A stretch of 64,000 bases of DNA from Salticus scenicus (GCA_963930645.1 OZ005660.1:249758731-249822730), one strand, 5' to 3'. Counted from the first letter of the stretch, positions 30,738 through 41,425 are shown. Numbers and translations: made by a program. The notes: generated by a model not told the origin, from the letters alone.

Positions 30738-30941
30738 CCAGCAAAAGTATCCGAGCACTAGCAATAATCCCTCTAAAAAAAAGTACACTTAATACTGCTT
30801 TGTTAAATAAACCCTGTCGAGTCATGTTCTTAGTCTAACAACATGATTCAACAAGGATTTATTTAACAAAACAGTGTTAAGTGTAATTGTTTGGCATCAG
30901 AATTATTTTCTAGTGCTCGGATACTTTTGCTGCCGGTTGTA
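30738..30941. mobile_element. Palindromic MITE family A, copy f
   Basis: It has diverged arms, CAGCAAAAGTATCCGAGCAC left and GTGCTCGGATACTTTTGCTG right. The left terminus is worn. Confidence 0.8.
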
Positions 30942-31194
30942 CAAGAAAGCTCAGCAATCACTTACACACACGAATGTACTCTTTGCACACATGAAAAAAA
31001 AAAAAAAAATGACTGTGTAACCCTCATTGAGCAGATATACTAGTAGAGTACGGATTCCCTATATTGTCCATGGAGAAAAATTCCCGGAACATCACTACGG
31101 TTTTTGCGCCTTCTTTTGGTAATAATCGCTGTCTTGGCAACTGGTTCTTGGGATTTTGCATGTTTTAAATGGTTTGTTCCTCTTACCACCAAAA

Positions 31195-31370
31195 CTCTAA
31201 ACAAAAGTCACTCTGGGGGTCACCGAAACGGGAGAGGATCACTTCCGTGGAGGATCAAAATTGTGATGGCATGTCTCCGGACCACCTCTAGAGGTGTGTC
31301 CCAGACCGTCGGCAGTTGCCCATCTGAGCAGCACTAGTGCGACGTAAAACCCAACCATTCATTCATCCAA
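31195..31370 (+). repeat. CACTAGTGC repeat, best copy
   Basis: It contains CTCTGGGGGTCACCGAAACG, ATCAAAATTGTGATGGCATG, GTGTCCCAGACCGTCG and AGCACTAGTGCGACGTAAAA in order. It shares all of these with 31945-32080. It may be a non-LTR or SINE-like family; no promoter boxes are clear. Confidence 0.7.
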
Positions 31371-31944
31371 ACAAAATTCAAACGGAACAGCTTTTAAACA
31401 ATAACAAGGATTAGGTTACTTGCTTTCCATTTCAGCTAGTGTAGGTTTTGGTATATGTTTAATTTACACCCAATCGAAATATAAAACAGCGATAACAAAG
31501 GTGGAGGAAACTTGCCTTGGTGGAATTTTCATGTCGGTTTGGTGGATGATTTATTTGACTAAATGGTAGAGATCTGATGTTGGATAGCAAAAAGGTTACT
31601 AGTCCGGGGTGTACTCTAATATCTTGTCGATGGTACCGCTTGTGAATGCATCTCTAAGTGCACGAAATTCCGTAACTCAATAGTCGAAACAGGGTGACGA
31701 AATTTCTTCCAATCCGAGCGCAGACTCATTTCCTCTAGTTCGAAAAATAATAAGAAATCGTTTATTTATAACTTTTTATTAGTGTGGTTATTTAGAATTA
31801 AAAAATCAACGCCGTAATTACATTCTTTTAATAATTTTAATGCTTCGTATTTATAAAAATACTCTAAACTGGTCACTATAAACATATTAAAAAAGAATAA
31901 TTTCAGAAACCAGATGATTCAATCATACAATATACCAAATTATA

Positions 31945-32080
31945 GCTCTGGGGGTCACCTAATTGGGCAGGATCAAAATTGTGATGGCACGTCTCCAGAC
32001 CATCCTTAGGGGTGCGTCCCAGACCGTCGCCAATTACCCGTTGCGCAGCACTAATGCGGCATTAAATCCAATCAACCATA
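31945..32080 (+). repeat. CACTAGTGC repeat, second copy
   Basis: It shows the same motif order as the copy at 31195 (CTCTGGGGGTCACCTAATTG ... CAGCACTAATGCGGC), with about 80-85 per cent similarity by eye. Confidence 0.7.
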
Positions 32081-32829
32081 TGATATCCTATCGTCCCTAT
32101 AATACGTCATGATTGAGAAAGTAAAGTTATGGCTGCAAGAATTCATAATTTATCGCCACGAAATTTCACTAAATACATTCAGTACCTTTTTCTAAAAATA
32201 GCGGTCTGTGAGACCGGTGTTCCCGGTAAGCATGATGAAAACATGTTCCGGGCAAAGGGTTAATCTCTGCTATTGTAAATAGCATGTATACTTAAATTTT
32301 ACTATAGCTTGAAAAATATTTTAGATGATTAATTTAATTTGTTTCAAAATTATATAAACAAAACTTCTTAGTTCAAACCATTTTTAATTTTAGAATGTAT
32401 ATTCAAGAAATATCAATTGGAAATGATCTAAAAGAGTTATATCTTGAACCTCAAATTAACAGCAATTTTACAATCAATTTTGAACAATAAAAAAATACAA
32501 TTAAAATTTTAGGGCTTTTTTTTTCTTCAACCCAAATATTAAATTATAGGGATGTGACTGACAAGTAAACAAACAAATAAATAAATATATGTTAAAACTT
32601 TATGTGTGTGTGGGGGGGGGGGGAGTCATAAAATAAAATACCAGAATTTGGATGGCGAAAGTATCATTGCAGAAATTATTTTATCTTTAAGAAATTTTAT
32701 CTTATTTTTAATCAATTAAGAAAAAAAAAAATCACTAACTTGACCATTTATAAGCTTTAATTATGTAAACAGTATATACATAATAAAATTCTGTCTTTGA
32801 TTTATAAAGCTGAAACTTTATTAAATGTA

Positions 32830-33771
32830 GGGGAGCACGGGGCACAGTGGACCACCCCTATTTAAATCTATTAATATTCAACTCTTTTACTTCATATGGA
32901 TACTCATGTATGGCAGCATGGTACTAGTAACTAGTTGTATCTATGCAGACAAAAAAACCACATAGGAAATAGTAAGGTAACCATTTTGAGCATATTTTTT
33001 GTTTTGAACTGTTCAAAGTAATTTTTCCACATTGAAGGATTTTAAAATTTCATAAAGATTGAACTAGCAACTATAAATACTATATAGCTGTTAAAGGCAA
33101 GATATTGCTGTTTTTAAATTTCTAAAAATTATTAGCATATTTGTAGTCTGTATATTATTTTATTATTATTACAATCTGTCTTACTCTGGCACGGGGCACA
33201 GCGGACCACCTTCCAATGTGCATAAAAATATAAATTAGTTTATTACTTATATTAGTTTTAGTTAAATTTATAGATGCAAATATAATGTAAAGTATTAATA
33301 TCTCAAAATAATAATATCTTAATGTTATGATAAAATAAATAAAAAAAAATTATAAATTTCTGAAAAGAATAAATATTTGAATAGTAATATAATAATTATT
33401 GATATCTAAGTTTAATAACTATAGCATTAATAAAAGGAAAAATATCTAATTTAATAAATAGTAGAAAAATTTATTATTATTGTTAGTTTTAGAGATCATA
33501 TGTGAAAAGCAAAATAAGTAGCATAATACATTTTAGTTGAATTTATTCTACAAATATAATGTAAATTAATTATACCTCAAAATAATAATTAAAAATAATA
33601 ATAATAATAATAAATATTTGAATAGTAGTATAATATCTTTTAATATTTGAATTAAAAAAAATATATCTGATTTATAAAATATTAATAAAAGAATAAAAAA
33701 AAACAAAACAATTATCTATTTCAACTTAATAAATTTTCTTAGTGGGATTTGATTTCTCATTCGTTTATTTT

Positions 33772-33804
<33 letters not shown>

Positions 33805-34144
33805 CATGAAAATGCCTGAATTATATTTTTTAGACTAGAATAGTATGAGAAATTAATTTTAGAGAAAAAAAGAAAGTAATTTATAATAATTTAATATAAG
33901 CAAAGGAGGCTGGTCCACTGTACCGCGGTCATGGGGCACAGTGGTCCACTTTGTAAGTGCTCACAATTTTTTTTTTTTTTTCATTCATAATTTATTGGAG
34001 ATATTATTATAAAAAAATTAAGAAAGGTCAAGAAGAGCTTAGAGATTGTTTGCTGTTTCTTTTTTTTTTTTTTTTTTTACAAGCTCTTCTGTTTTTTGTG
34101 GAAAAAAAAATTGTAAAAGTGGTTCACTGTGTCCCGGTCTCCCC
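32830..34144. mobile_element. TA-flanked element with GGGGAG...GGGCACAGTGG ends
   Basis: The left end is GGGGAGCACGGGGCACAGTG. The right end is the inverse of GGGGAGACCGGGACACAGTG. TA flanks both ends (32828-32829 and 34145-34146). Two more copies of the GGGGCACAG(T/C)GG(A/T)CCAC motif lie inside (about 33191 and 33932). It is 1315 bp with no transposase. The rest is very AT-rich. Confidence 0.75.
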
Positions 34145-34146
34145 TA

Positions 34147-35083
34147 TATTACAGAACTTAAAATAAATATTAATAAAGCTTAAATCAGTTAAAAATAAAT
34201 AAATAATAATAATAATAAATAAATAAATAAATAAATAAAAACTCATCATTTTTCATAGTAATATATAATTGATAAATCTGAGACATGTTTATAAAATTTC
34301 TTGGAAACATTGTGAATAAATACATTTTATTTTAAATAGCAGTTCAGTGGTAAGTTTCCTTTTCAGTAACTCTGTTGAACATTTTTGAAGAGAGGGATTT
34401 CTTTCGTGTTTTCTAAAAATATTTAGTAAGAGGAGTGCAAATATTCTTTGAGAGTAACCTAGTCTTTCGTCTCCGACAAAACATGTACGCGGCGACATTG
34501 TATTAGATTCAAAAGAAAAAAGCGTGAGAATCTACTATAAAATACTATTAGAACATTACATAGCTTTGCGCGGGTGCAAGACAGCAAGACCACCCAGACA
34601 GAGCCACAGGAGATGTACTACACCCCACAGCCCTGAGGCAGTGTGGCCGCCCACTCATAAAAGTACCAGACATTTCCTTTCGCTGATAAAGACCGATACT
34701 AATCAGAGTCAGAGAAAGGATCTGCTCTGCTTTCACAGGACTATTGCCGAGTCACATGTCCATAGAGTCCCTTTTTTTCTTTAAAAATAATGAGATTCCT
34801 GTTATTTGCGAAAGTAATTCTTTAATTGATGAAAATAATCTTTATTTTATAACTTTTGCATTGAAAGATAGCATCTTTAAAAATTAAAACCTTTAGACGA
34901 GGATTACAGGTTTAACACATATTACACATAGATTAAATAGAATAATAGTATAGTTTTAAATGTCTATTTATATTTTTAATACTAAAAATGAAAATGCATT
35001 CAAATTATTGAAATAATTTCATGTCGGAGATGTAGATTTTATATCAATGGTTATTTTATTTTCAACACTTTCTGGAAAATGCA

Positions 35084-35116
<33 letters not shown>

Positions 35117-35389
35117 AAAAAAAACTAGTTGGCATAGGTGGACTCTGCTCAGTTCCCCATCATATTTATGTTCTCATAAATTTCTAGTGCGAGATATATT
35201 ATAATCATGTTAAAAGAAATGAATTTGACCAAAGCTTGATTCAGTAACCTAACAGAATGAAATCCCCGCCTAATAGGCTATCCACCGTTCACTTCGATAT
35301 ATTTATCTTATTCTAATCTATTAATTTATTTAATGAGGGTCAGTTCCATTGTTTAGTTTTCACGCTACTATTTCCAATGCAATAATCCT
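34147..35389. other. Unclassified DNA within the hAT-type element
   Basis: There are AATA and AAT microsatellites (34190-34240 and 35085-35125). A GC-richer block at about 34565-34770 has no recognisable protein in any frame. It may be a relic of a gene or repeat, but nothing supports a call. Confidence 0.35.
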
Positions 35390-36240
35390 CAAAATTCATA
35401 TTTATAAGAAAAATTTACAATTTCGCTATATTGATAAAATCGTAAATTACGAATAATTTACGAAATTTTCTTATTGGAATATTTGTATTCAAACATGTTC
35501 AAACAAATATCATAAATGTAATTTTGAAGTTGTCTAATGTATTTATGATCCTCAAAATGGAAGTTTATGTTCAATTTTTCCTTATTCTGACATGTTAAGT
35601 AAATCGTAAATTCCAAATAACTTACGAATTTTTTAAATTGTAAAAACCATAGTCTATGATATTCATGCCAGTATCCTAAATAATATTTAGAAAGTGGTTT
35701 GACATCTTTACGATGAAAATATCCCTCAAGATTGACGTTTATGTGAAATTTTGCTCTATTTTGCCATGTTAAGAAATTCGTAAATTTTCAATAACTTACG
35801 ATTTTTTTTAAATTGGAAAAGCCATAGTCTATGATATTCATGCCAGTATCCTAAATAATATTTGGAAAGTAGTTTGACATCTTTACGATGAAAATATCTC
35901 TCAAAATTGACGTTTATGTGAAATTTTGCCCTATACTGCCATGTTAAGAAATTCGTAAACTTCTAATAACTTGCAAAATTTTCAAAGTAGCATATTTATA
36001 GTTACTAATGTTCATTCCGGCATCAAAACTGATATTTTAAAACTGGTCTGACATTTTTACAGTAAAAAGTTTCCATTTAATGCCCGTTTAAGTGAATTTT
36101 TGTCCTATTCTCCTCCCATGTTAAGAAAATCGTAAATTTCTAATAACTTACGAAGTTTTTTAATTCGAATGTTGCAAATGAATAGGGTTCTTACCAGTGT
36201 CGGAAGTAATATTTTAAAACTGATTTGACCTCTCTGCGAC
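35390..36240 (+). repeat. 175-bp tandem repeat, about five units
   Basis: CATGTTAAG recurs at 35591, 35765, 35940 and 36117 (spacings 174, 175, 177), each followed by TCGTAAATT and AATAACTTACGAA. The second and third units are the closest to each other. Confidence 0.85.
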
Positions 36241-36433
36241 AATTTGTTCTTGAGATAGCGTGTACACAGACAAACAAACTAAAGGACTAACACACTAACA
36301 CACACCCTACAGACAGACACCATACAAATTTTGTCATTTTCGGATTCCTCATACCTGAAAACGTGTAAAAAAGTAAAAAAACCTAGGTCGAAAATTTTCA
36401 CGATTACCCCACACCTATAGTATGATGTGGAAC

Positions 36434-36470
<37 letters not shown>

Positions 36471-37250
36471 ATGAAATAAAAAATAAGAAAAAAATAAATG
36501 AAAATAAAAAAAAATAATCCTCCTGGATAGGGCATTTAAGTCTTCAATAGTACCAGGTGACCAGCGGAATTTATATTTCTTCTTATGAAAGGACTGGCTT
36601 AGAGTCCTGCGTGGTTCGAGTAAACTTGACTCGCAGCCGACCCGACCTGCAAAATGACTTTTGACCTTCAACCCGAAATGAATCTGCAGCTTCTGACCCG
36701 CCATATTGTTAAAATTGTGTTAGATAATAAGCTAAATAAAAGTGATTTTACACAAACTACAATTATATTATTGAAGAAATCTTTCAGAAAATTCAATATT
36801 GCATAAAAATATTACAACAATGTATTAAAATTTATATTTAAAAAATCCACTGTTCCAAGTATTTTGACAGTAAAATAAGGAAGCAAATATAGGTTGAAAA
36901 AAAAAAAGTTTTCCATATTTTAAACGTTAAGTATTAATATTTAGGTAAATGTAGTTAAATTCGAGTTATCAGTCATGTCTTTAAATTACTAGGAAGGAAG
37001 GCAATGTCATCCAATCTCTTCATTTAAAAGTTTAGATTCATAAGTGAAGCATAAGACAATCTTCGAAGAAAACATTTTGAGAATAAATATTATTGCAAAT
37101 TTTACCTGCACCTGACCAGCAAAGCAGGTAATAAGCGATTATACCCGACCCGACGCGTTTCTCTCTTGTGAGAAATGCGTTCATTCTTGTGATTAAAAGG
37201 GTAGAAAGTATTGCTACCAAGAATATAAAAAAATTTCACAGAGGAATAAA
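36241..37250. repeat. Mixed repeats, AATA microsatellite, GGGTCGGG motifs
   Basis: A tail resembling the 28.5-kb repeat end (ACAGACAAACAAAC, 36267) is followed by an AAAT tetranucleotide run (about 36436-36474). CCGACCCGACC-type sequence at 36636-36650 and 37143-37152 may mark the ends of another degraded hAT-like insert. Confidence 0.5.
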
Positions 37251-37895
37251 ATCCATATGAGTTTGAGTTGCTTTTCCCGCTGAAATTCATGAGAAAATGA
37301 ACTTTGCCTAGCTCAAATTTACAATCTAAAAAACGAGCAAAATTCAGCTCAAAACTGAAAAAGTTTTAATTAAACTCATGAACGCGGTCCTGCACAATAC
37401 TGATTTAAAACAACGGAACCTCTAAATGATAGAATTTGTCTCCTATTAATAAGTTCTCATGCGCATAAACTAACGTATTGAAAATTTGAGAATAAAAAAC
37501 CATGCAAAAACAGTGGGAACACTATTCAGAAGTGTTTGCTAAATAAATTTTTACTACAATTAAATTAATAAGTTATAATTAAGAATTGTCAGTTAATAAG
37601 TTTAATTAAGCATAAAATTAAAAATAATTTTCATGGTAATTGGTAATTTTAGAAAAAAAAAGGGAAATTACCTATGAAAGTGTTCAAAGAAGATAAGATC
37701 TATTAAAAAAAAAAAAAAAAAAAAAAGGTACGTAAAAATGAACTTTTAGTGAACTTCGCTCGTTTTCAAAAATGAACTTGAACTGAACGCGTTCATTTCT
37801 TTCAGACATGAGTTTGAGCGCGAACTAACTCGTTTTTTACACGATGAACTTGAGTTTGAACTAGTTCGTTTTTTTCGTGAACTTGCACAACACTG

Positions 37896-38644
37896 ATCAA
37901 AACCCCAGTATCCGTGTACTCGAATTCCACACCTAAAAGCTTACGAGTGGTACCCAAAATTTTTAAGTCAAATTTAGACTGTAAAAGGTCTAAAATGTTA
38001 TTTGCCTGCGATTCAGTCCTGGAAAAAATAACTATGTCATCTACATAAACCAATAAAACGGAAAAATCAGAATATGAATATGCACAATTACAATTTTCAA
38101 ATTTATTAAAACCAAGTTCCAACAATACTTTATTTAACTCATAAAACCATAACCTACCAGATTGATGCAGCCCGTACAATGCTCTGTCCAATTTACACAC
38201 CCAATCTTCTTTGCCTTTTTCAGCAAATCCAGTTGGTTGATTCATGTAAATTTCCTCGTTTAGAGGAGCGTATAAGTAAGCGCATTTTACGTCACATTGT
38301 ACGTTAAACCACCCGCAGTATGAGACCAGCAAAGAAAAGAAAAACCTTACAACAGAAAAATTTATGACAGGTGAGAATGTTTCATCATATGATTCTCCGT
38401 GGACCTGGTTGAAACCTTGCGCGACCAACCTTGCCTTATACCTAACTATGGTACCAGACTCATCACGCTTGACTGTATAAACCCAGCGGTTTCCTAACAC
38501 AGATTTATTCACAGGAAGTTTCACAAGATGCCAAACACCTCTAGTAGTCATACAATTCAATTCTTCAAGCATAGCCTCATGCCACTTATCAAACTGTTTA
38601 GATTTTTGAGCCTGTTTATACGTTCGCGGGACCACCACATCTAG
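37896..38644 (-). CDS. copia reverse transcriptase (right half of the split gene)
   Basis: This is the RT core, read right to left from just after the UGA at 38645-38647. The N-terminal part (AMLEELNCMTTRGVWHLV, then RWVYTVKRDESG and ARLVAQGF) is typical of copia RTs. Counting from the GTG at 38638, the catalytic Asp is at 116 (QCDVKCAYL) and YVDD is at 198-201, followed by LDRALYGLHQSGRLW-type thumb residues before it. The frame is intact up to about residue 248, where the hAT-type element begins. Residues read beyond that come from the transposon. No start codon is expected: the enzyme would be made by reading through the UGA, or the UGA is a mutation. RT, the split and the frame are seen; readthrough is inferred. 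Confidence 0.92.
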
Positions 38645-38647
38645 TCA
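38641..38647 (-). promoter_or_regulatory. Stop codon in readthrough context, UGA-CUAG
   Basis: On the minus strand the only stop between integrase and RT is TGA followed by CTAG, in frame on both sides. UGA-CUAG is a known efficient readthrough context in animal mRNAs. It separates 898 codons of Gag-protease-integrase-MBD (from the Met at 41338) from RT-RNase H. Confidence 0.6.
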
Positions 38648-41338
38648 GCTAGTTGTGCTGGACGCGGAAGGTATAACGCTAGGGTTAACAACACCAGAAA
38701 AAGTATTAAATTTAGAAAAATCAAAGTCATTAGAATTAAAAATTAAACCATTATCATTACAAAATTTCTCGACTTCCTTTGGAGTGCGTTGACATGACCT
38801 CTTGCCTTCACCGTCAGGGTAATAGTAAATGTCGATCTTCTTTCCCTTAGGCCTAGGCACAACCTTTCTGTACCAGATCGGATTAGTCTTCCAGCTGGGA
38901 GACGAAGCTTGAGGAGAAACTGGAGTGACAGGAGAAGCAGGAGTGGCAGGGAGGACGGTTGGAACAACATCTTCAGTCTCGCTGGGCAAGACACCAGAGG
39001 GTCCAGGCTCCGGATCAGTATGACACCGGTCAACGGTCCATGGCTGCTCCTCTGGGACAAGCACCAACTCAAAAGAAGAGTCGCCCATCACCGCTCCACT
39101 GCGTGACACATCACTGCTCTCAACAAAAGAAACATTTATCGTCTCAACAACCTTCTTGTCCTCTTCCAACCAGATCCTGTATCCACGGGTACGTAAGGCA
39201 TATCCAACAAGGACACCACGTTTGGATTTAGCATCTAACTTGTTCTTGCGCCTGACCTTAGGAACCCCGACATAAGCTAAAGTGCCAAATGGCCTTAAAT
39301 GTCTTACTGAAGGCTTATTACCAGAATAGAGTTCAATAGGTGTTTTAGAATTTTTACCATGACAAATCCTGTTCCATGTATATGTAAAATGCATACATGC
39401 TTCAGGCCAAAAATCGTCAGACAAGCCACTAGATTTAAGCATTGCCCGAACACAATTCATTATTGTCTGGTTAAATCTTTCACAAACCCCATTTTCCTCT
39501 GGTGTATAGGCATTAGTCAACTCATGTTTTACTCCATTTTCTCTACAAAAAGCCTTAAACAGTTCATTCTCAAACTCTCTGCCATTATCCGTTCTCAAAG
39601 CTTTCAACTTGGTCCCTAGAAATCTTTCTGCTCGTAAAACGTGTCTTTTAAAGACTTCGAAACACATAGATTTCTCCTGGAGAGGATAAACAGAAGTTTT
39701 ACCTGAAAAATCGTCTATAATAGACACAAAAAAACGTTCACCCTTCTTTCCAGAAATTTTAACAGGACCCCAAGTATCAAGGAAAATTCTATCTAATGGC
39801 TTTTTAGATGAAGAAGAACTAAGAGGCTTGAAAGAGACACGATTTTGCTTACTCAAATGACAGGGATCACAAAAAAAATTAACAGATTTTAAATGAGGAA
39901 GACCTTTAACTGCAGAATTACGAATAGTATTATAAATTAAATCAGGACTAATGTGATCAAAACGCAAGTGCCATGTGTCTATATCTTTAATATTGGCAGT
40001 TTTAATTACTGGTGAAGCTGAAATTTCAGCATTAAAATTTAGATCAACATTAGTTTTGGAATTCTGCCCCCCATTCATTTTAACATTATGATTATTTCTT
40101 ATGATTTTTGGAAAAGTATAATAAATCCCGTCATAGAGCTTAGCAGAAAAAAGAAACTTGCCATATTTATCGACCACATTTAGTTTACCAGCCTTTCCAG
40201 TAAATTTAGCACCACCCTGGTCGAATCTAGAACCGCTTAACAAATTTTTTCTTAAATTTGGTGAGAAAAGGACATTCCAAAGTTTTATAATAGTACCATT
40301 AAAATCTAATTCAACTTCCCCCTTTCCAGTAATGGGGAAAGTAACCCCGTCAACAGCCACGTGCAACTCATCACCAGAAATTTCGGTGAAATTACAAAAA
40401 GCAGATTTATTTTTGCAGAAGTGGTGAGAGGCGGCGGTGTCAAAAGCCCAGCTGCCTTCTCTATTAAAACCACTTAAATTAGCTTCAGCAATATAATTCT
40501 GAGCTTTAAAAGCTTTATTTTTACGGGGGGGAGTTTTATCACGTTTTGGCTGTTGAGCGGAGTCACCTTTTTTTACAAAATTACCTTTAAATGTATTATC
40601 CCTAACAGATTTATCATTACTTAACTTTACCCGACAATCTTTACTAATATGACCCTTTTTTCCACATCGCCAGCAAGTAAAAACAGGCCTTTTCTTAAAT
40701 TTGACACTCTGGGCTTCAATATTACAATCAACCCTAGATTTGTCAATATTCCTGAGCTGGAGACGAGTCTCCTCAGCACACAATTCAGTTACAATATTTT
40801 TAAAAATAAAGTCTTTATCAGGCCACCTTAAAATTTGCTGGACGATTTGGTCAAACTTATCGGGCAAAAAACGTAAAATCTGAAAACACAGATACTCGTC
40901 ATTTATAGGTTTACCAATAGATTTTAATTGATCAGATATTTTTGAAATTTTTGCGGCATAAATTGCCATAGACTCGCCAGGGTCAAAAAAACAAGACATT
41001 AATTCAGAATATAACTTCATATGGTGACTTCTACTGTCTGGTTGGAAATTGACTTTGAGGATTTCCCAAGCTTTAGCGGGATCATCACATTCGCTAATTA
41101 AACTCCGATATTCTGGTTCGATATTTAAATAGATTAAGGACATAGCAGCATTCTGCCTTCTCTTAAAATCATTTATAGATTCAACAGTGACAGTATCACT
41201 TTTTACAGGTTGCTCTTCGATACCAGTTACGATATCGTAGGCATTTTTTTCCATTAAAAGGAACTTGATGTCGCATTTCCAACCAGAGTAATTATGAGAA
41301 TTAAGTTTAACTATTTGAGGTACTAAATTATACGCCAT
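38645..41338 (-). CDS. copia Gag, protease, integrase and MBD-like domain
   Basis: The likely start is the Met at 41338 (MAYNLVPQIVKLNSHNYSGW, the usual copia Gag start). An in-frame Met 24 bases upstream (41362) is used here for numbering (905 aa). Gag capsid is about residues 9-205. The zinc knuckle is Cys230, Cys233, His238, Cys243. The protease has DTA at 308-310. The integrase zinc finger is His465, His470, Cys498, Cys501. The integrase triad is Asp529, Asp592, Glu628, with 35-residue D-to-E spacing. A linker rich in Pro, Ser and Thr leads to an unusual domain at about 828-885 that looks like a methyl-CpG-binding domain. The frame is intact over the whole length. Gag forms the particle, protease cuts it and integrase inserts the cDNA. 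The extra domain could steer integration to methylated DNA, which is inference. Confidence 0.93.
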   Translation of the reverse strand: MAYNLVPQIVKLNSHNYSGWKCDIKFLLMEKNAYDIVTGIEEQPVKSDTVTVESINDFKRRQNAAMSLIYLNIEPEYRSLISECDDPAKAWEILKVNFQPDSRSHHMKLYSELMSCFFDPGESMAIYAAKISKISDQLKSIGKPINDEYLCFQILRFLPDKFDQIVQQILRWPDKDFIFKNIVTELCAEETRLQLRNIDKSRVDCNIEAQSVKFKKRPVFTCWRCGKKGHISKDCRVKLSNDKSVRDNTFKGNFVKKGDSAQQPKRDKTPPRKNKAFKAQNYIAEANLSGFNREGSWAFDTAASHHFCKNKSAFCNFTEISGDELHVAVDGVTFPITGKGEVELDFNGTIIKLWNVLFSPNLRKNLLSGSRFDQGGAKFTGKAGKLNVVDKYGKFLFSAKLYDGIYYTFPKIIRNNHNVKMNGGQNSKTNVDLNFNAEISASPVIKTANIKDIDTWHLRFDHISPDLIYNTIRNSAVKGLPHLKSVNFFCDPCHLSKQNRVSFKPLSSSSSKKPLDRIFLDTWGPVKISGKKGERFFVSIIDDFSGKTSVYPLQEKSMCFEVFKRHVLRAERFLGTKLKALRTDNGREFENELFKAFCRENGVKHELTNAYTPEENGVCERFNQTIMNCVRAMLKSSGLSDDFWPEACMHFTYTWNRICHGKNSKTPIELYSGNKPSVRHLRPFGTLAYVGVPKVRRKNKLDAKSKRGVLVGYALRTRGYRIWLEEDKKVVETINVSFVESSDVSRSGAVMGDSSFELVLVPEEQPWTVDRCHTDPEPGPSGVLPSETEDVVPTVLPATPASPVTPVSPQASSPSWKTNPIWYRKVVPRPKGKKIDIYYYPDGEGKRSCQRTPKEVEKFCNDNGLIFNSNDFDFSKFNTFSGVVNPSVIPSASSTTS
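38708..38881 (-). other. MBD-like domain within the copia polyprotein
   Basis: Residues 828-885 (numbered from the Met at 41362) include WYRKVVPRPKGKKIDIYYY, PDGEGKRSCQRTPKEVEKF and NSNDFDFSKF. The MBD pattern W-x-R-x-V-x-R...G...D-x-Y-Y...G-K...R-S/T-x-x-E-V-x-x-F...FDF is followed. By analogy with MeCP2 Arg111, Asp121, Tyr123 and Arg133, the matching residues are Arg837, Asp844, Tyr846 and Arg859. The loop between the first Arg and Asp is three residues shorter than in MeCP2, and the Asp-to-second-Arg distance is three longer. Confidence 0.65.
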
Positions 41339-41425
41339 GATTAACCAATTTAAATATATCACAAAAGAAACAAATTGAATCCACTGAGTCTACAAAAAAA
41401 CTAGTCAAAAAGAACTTTATTTAAA

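Larger units (their letters stand above)
29244..32259. mobile_element. TTAA-flanked piggyBac-type element, no transposase
   Basis: TTAA (29240-29243) precedes CCCTTATACCGGAACATCGG. The right end reads CATGTTCCGGGCAAAGGG before TTAA at 32260-32263. CCC-starting ends at TTAA match piggyBac. A subterminal palindrome CGGTCTCTGAGACCG near 29261 has a partner CGGTCTGTGAGACCG near 32203. The interior is filled with family A MITEs and CACTAGTGC repeats. Confidence 0.78.
27577..37895. mobile_element. 10.3-kb hAT-type element inside copia RT
   Basis: It starts CAGTGTTGTGCACGAACG and ends CGTGAACTTGCACAACACTG, with an 8-bp duplication ATCAAAAC (27569-27576 and 37896-37903). CAG...CTG ends with an 8-bp duplication are the hAT signature. 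Both ends carry many copies of GAACTTGAG/CTCGTTTTTT-like subterminal motifs. No transposase ORF is visible. The interior is a collection of other repeats. A second, diverged terminus (ends TGCACAATACTG at 37402) suggests a nested or duplicated relative. Confidence 0.88.

Noticed and set aside
34524..34784. Higher-GC ORFs on both strands
   Set aside because: No domain, splice structure or second copy supports either strand.
38743..40883. ORFs opposite or out of frame to the copia gene
   Set aside because: Shadows of a 905-codon frame with clear catalytic motifs.
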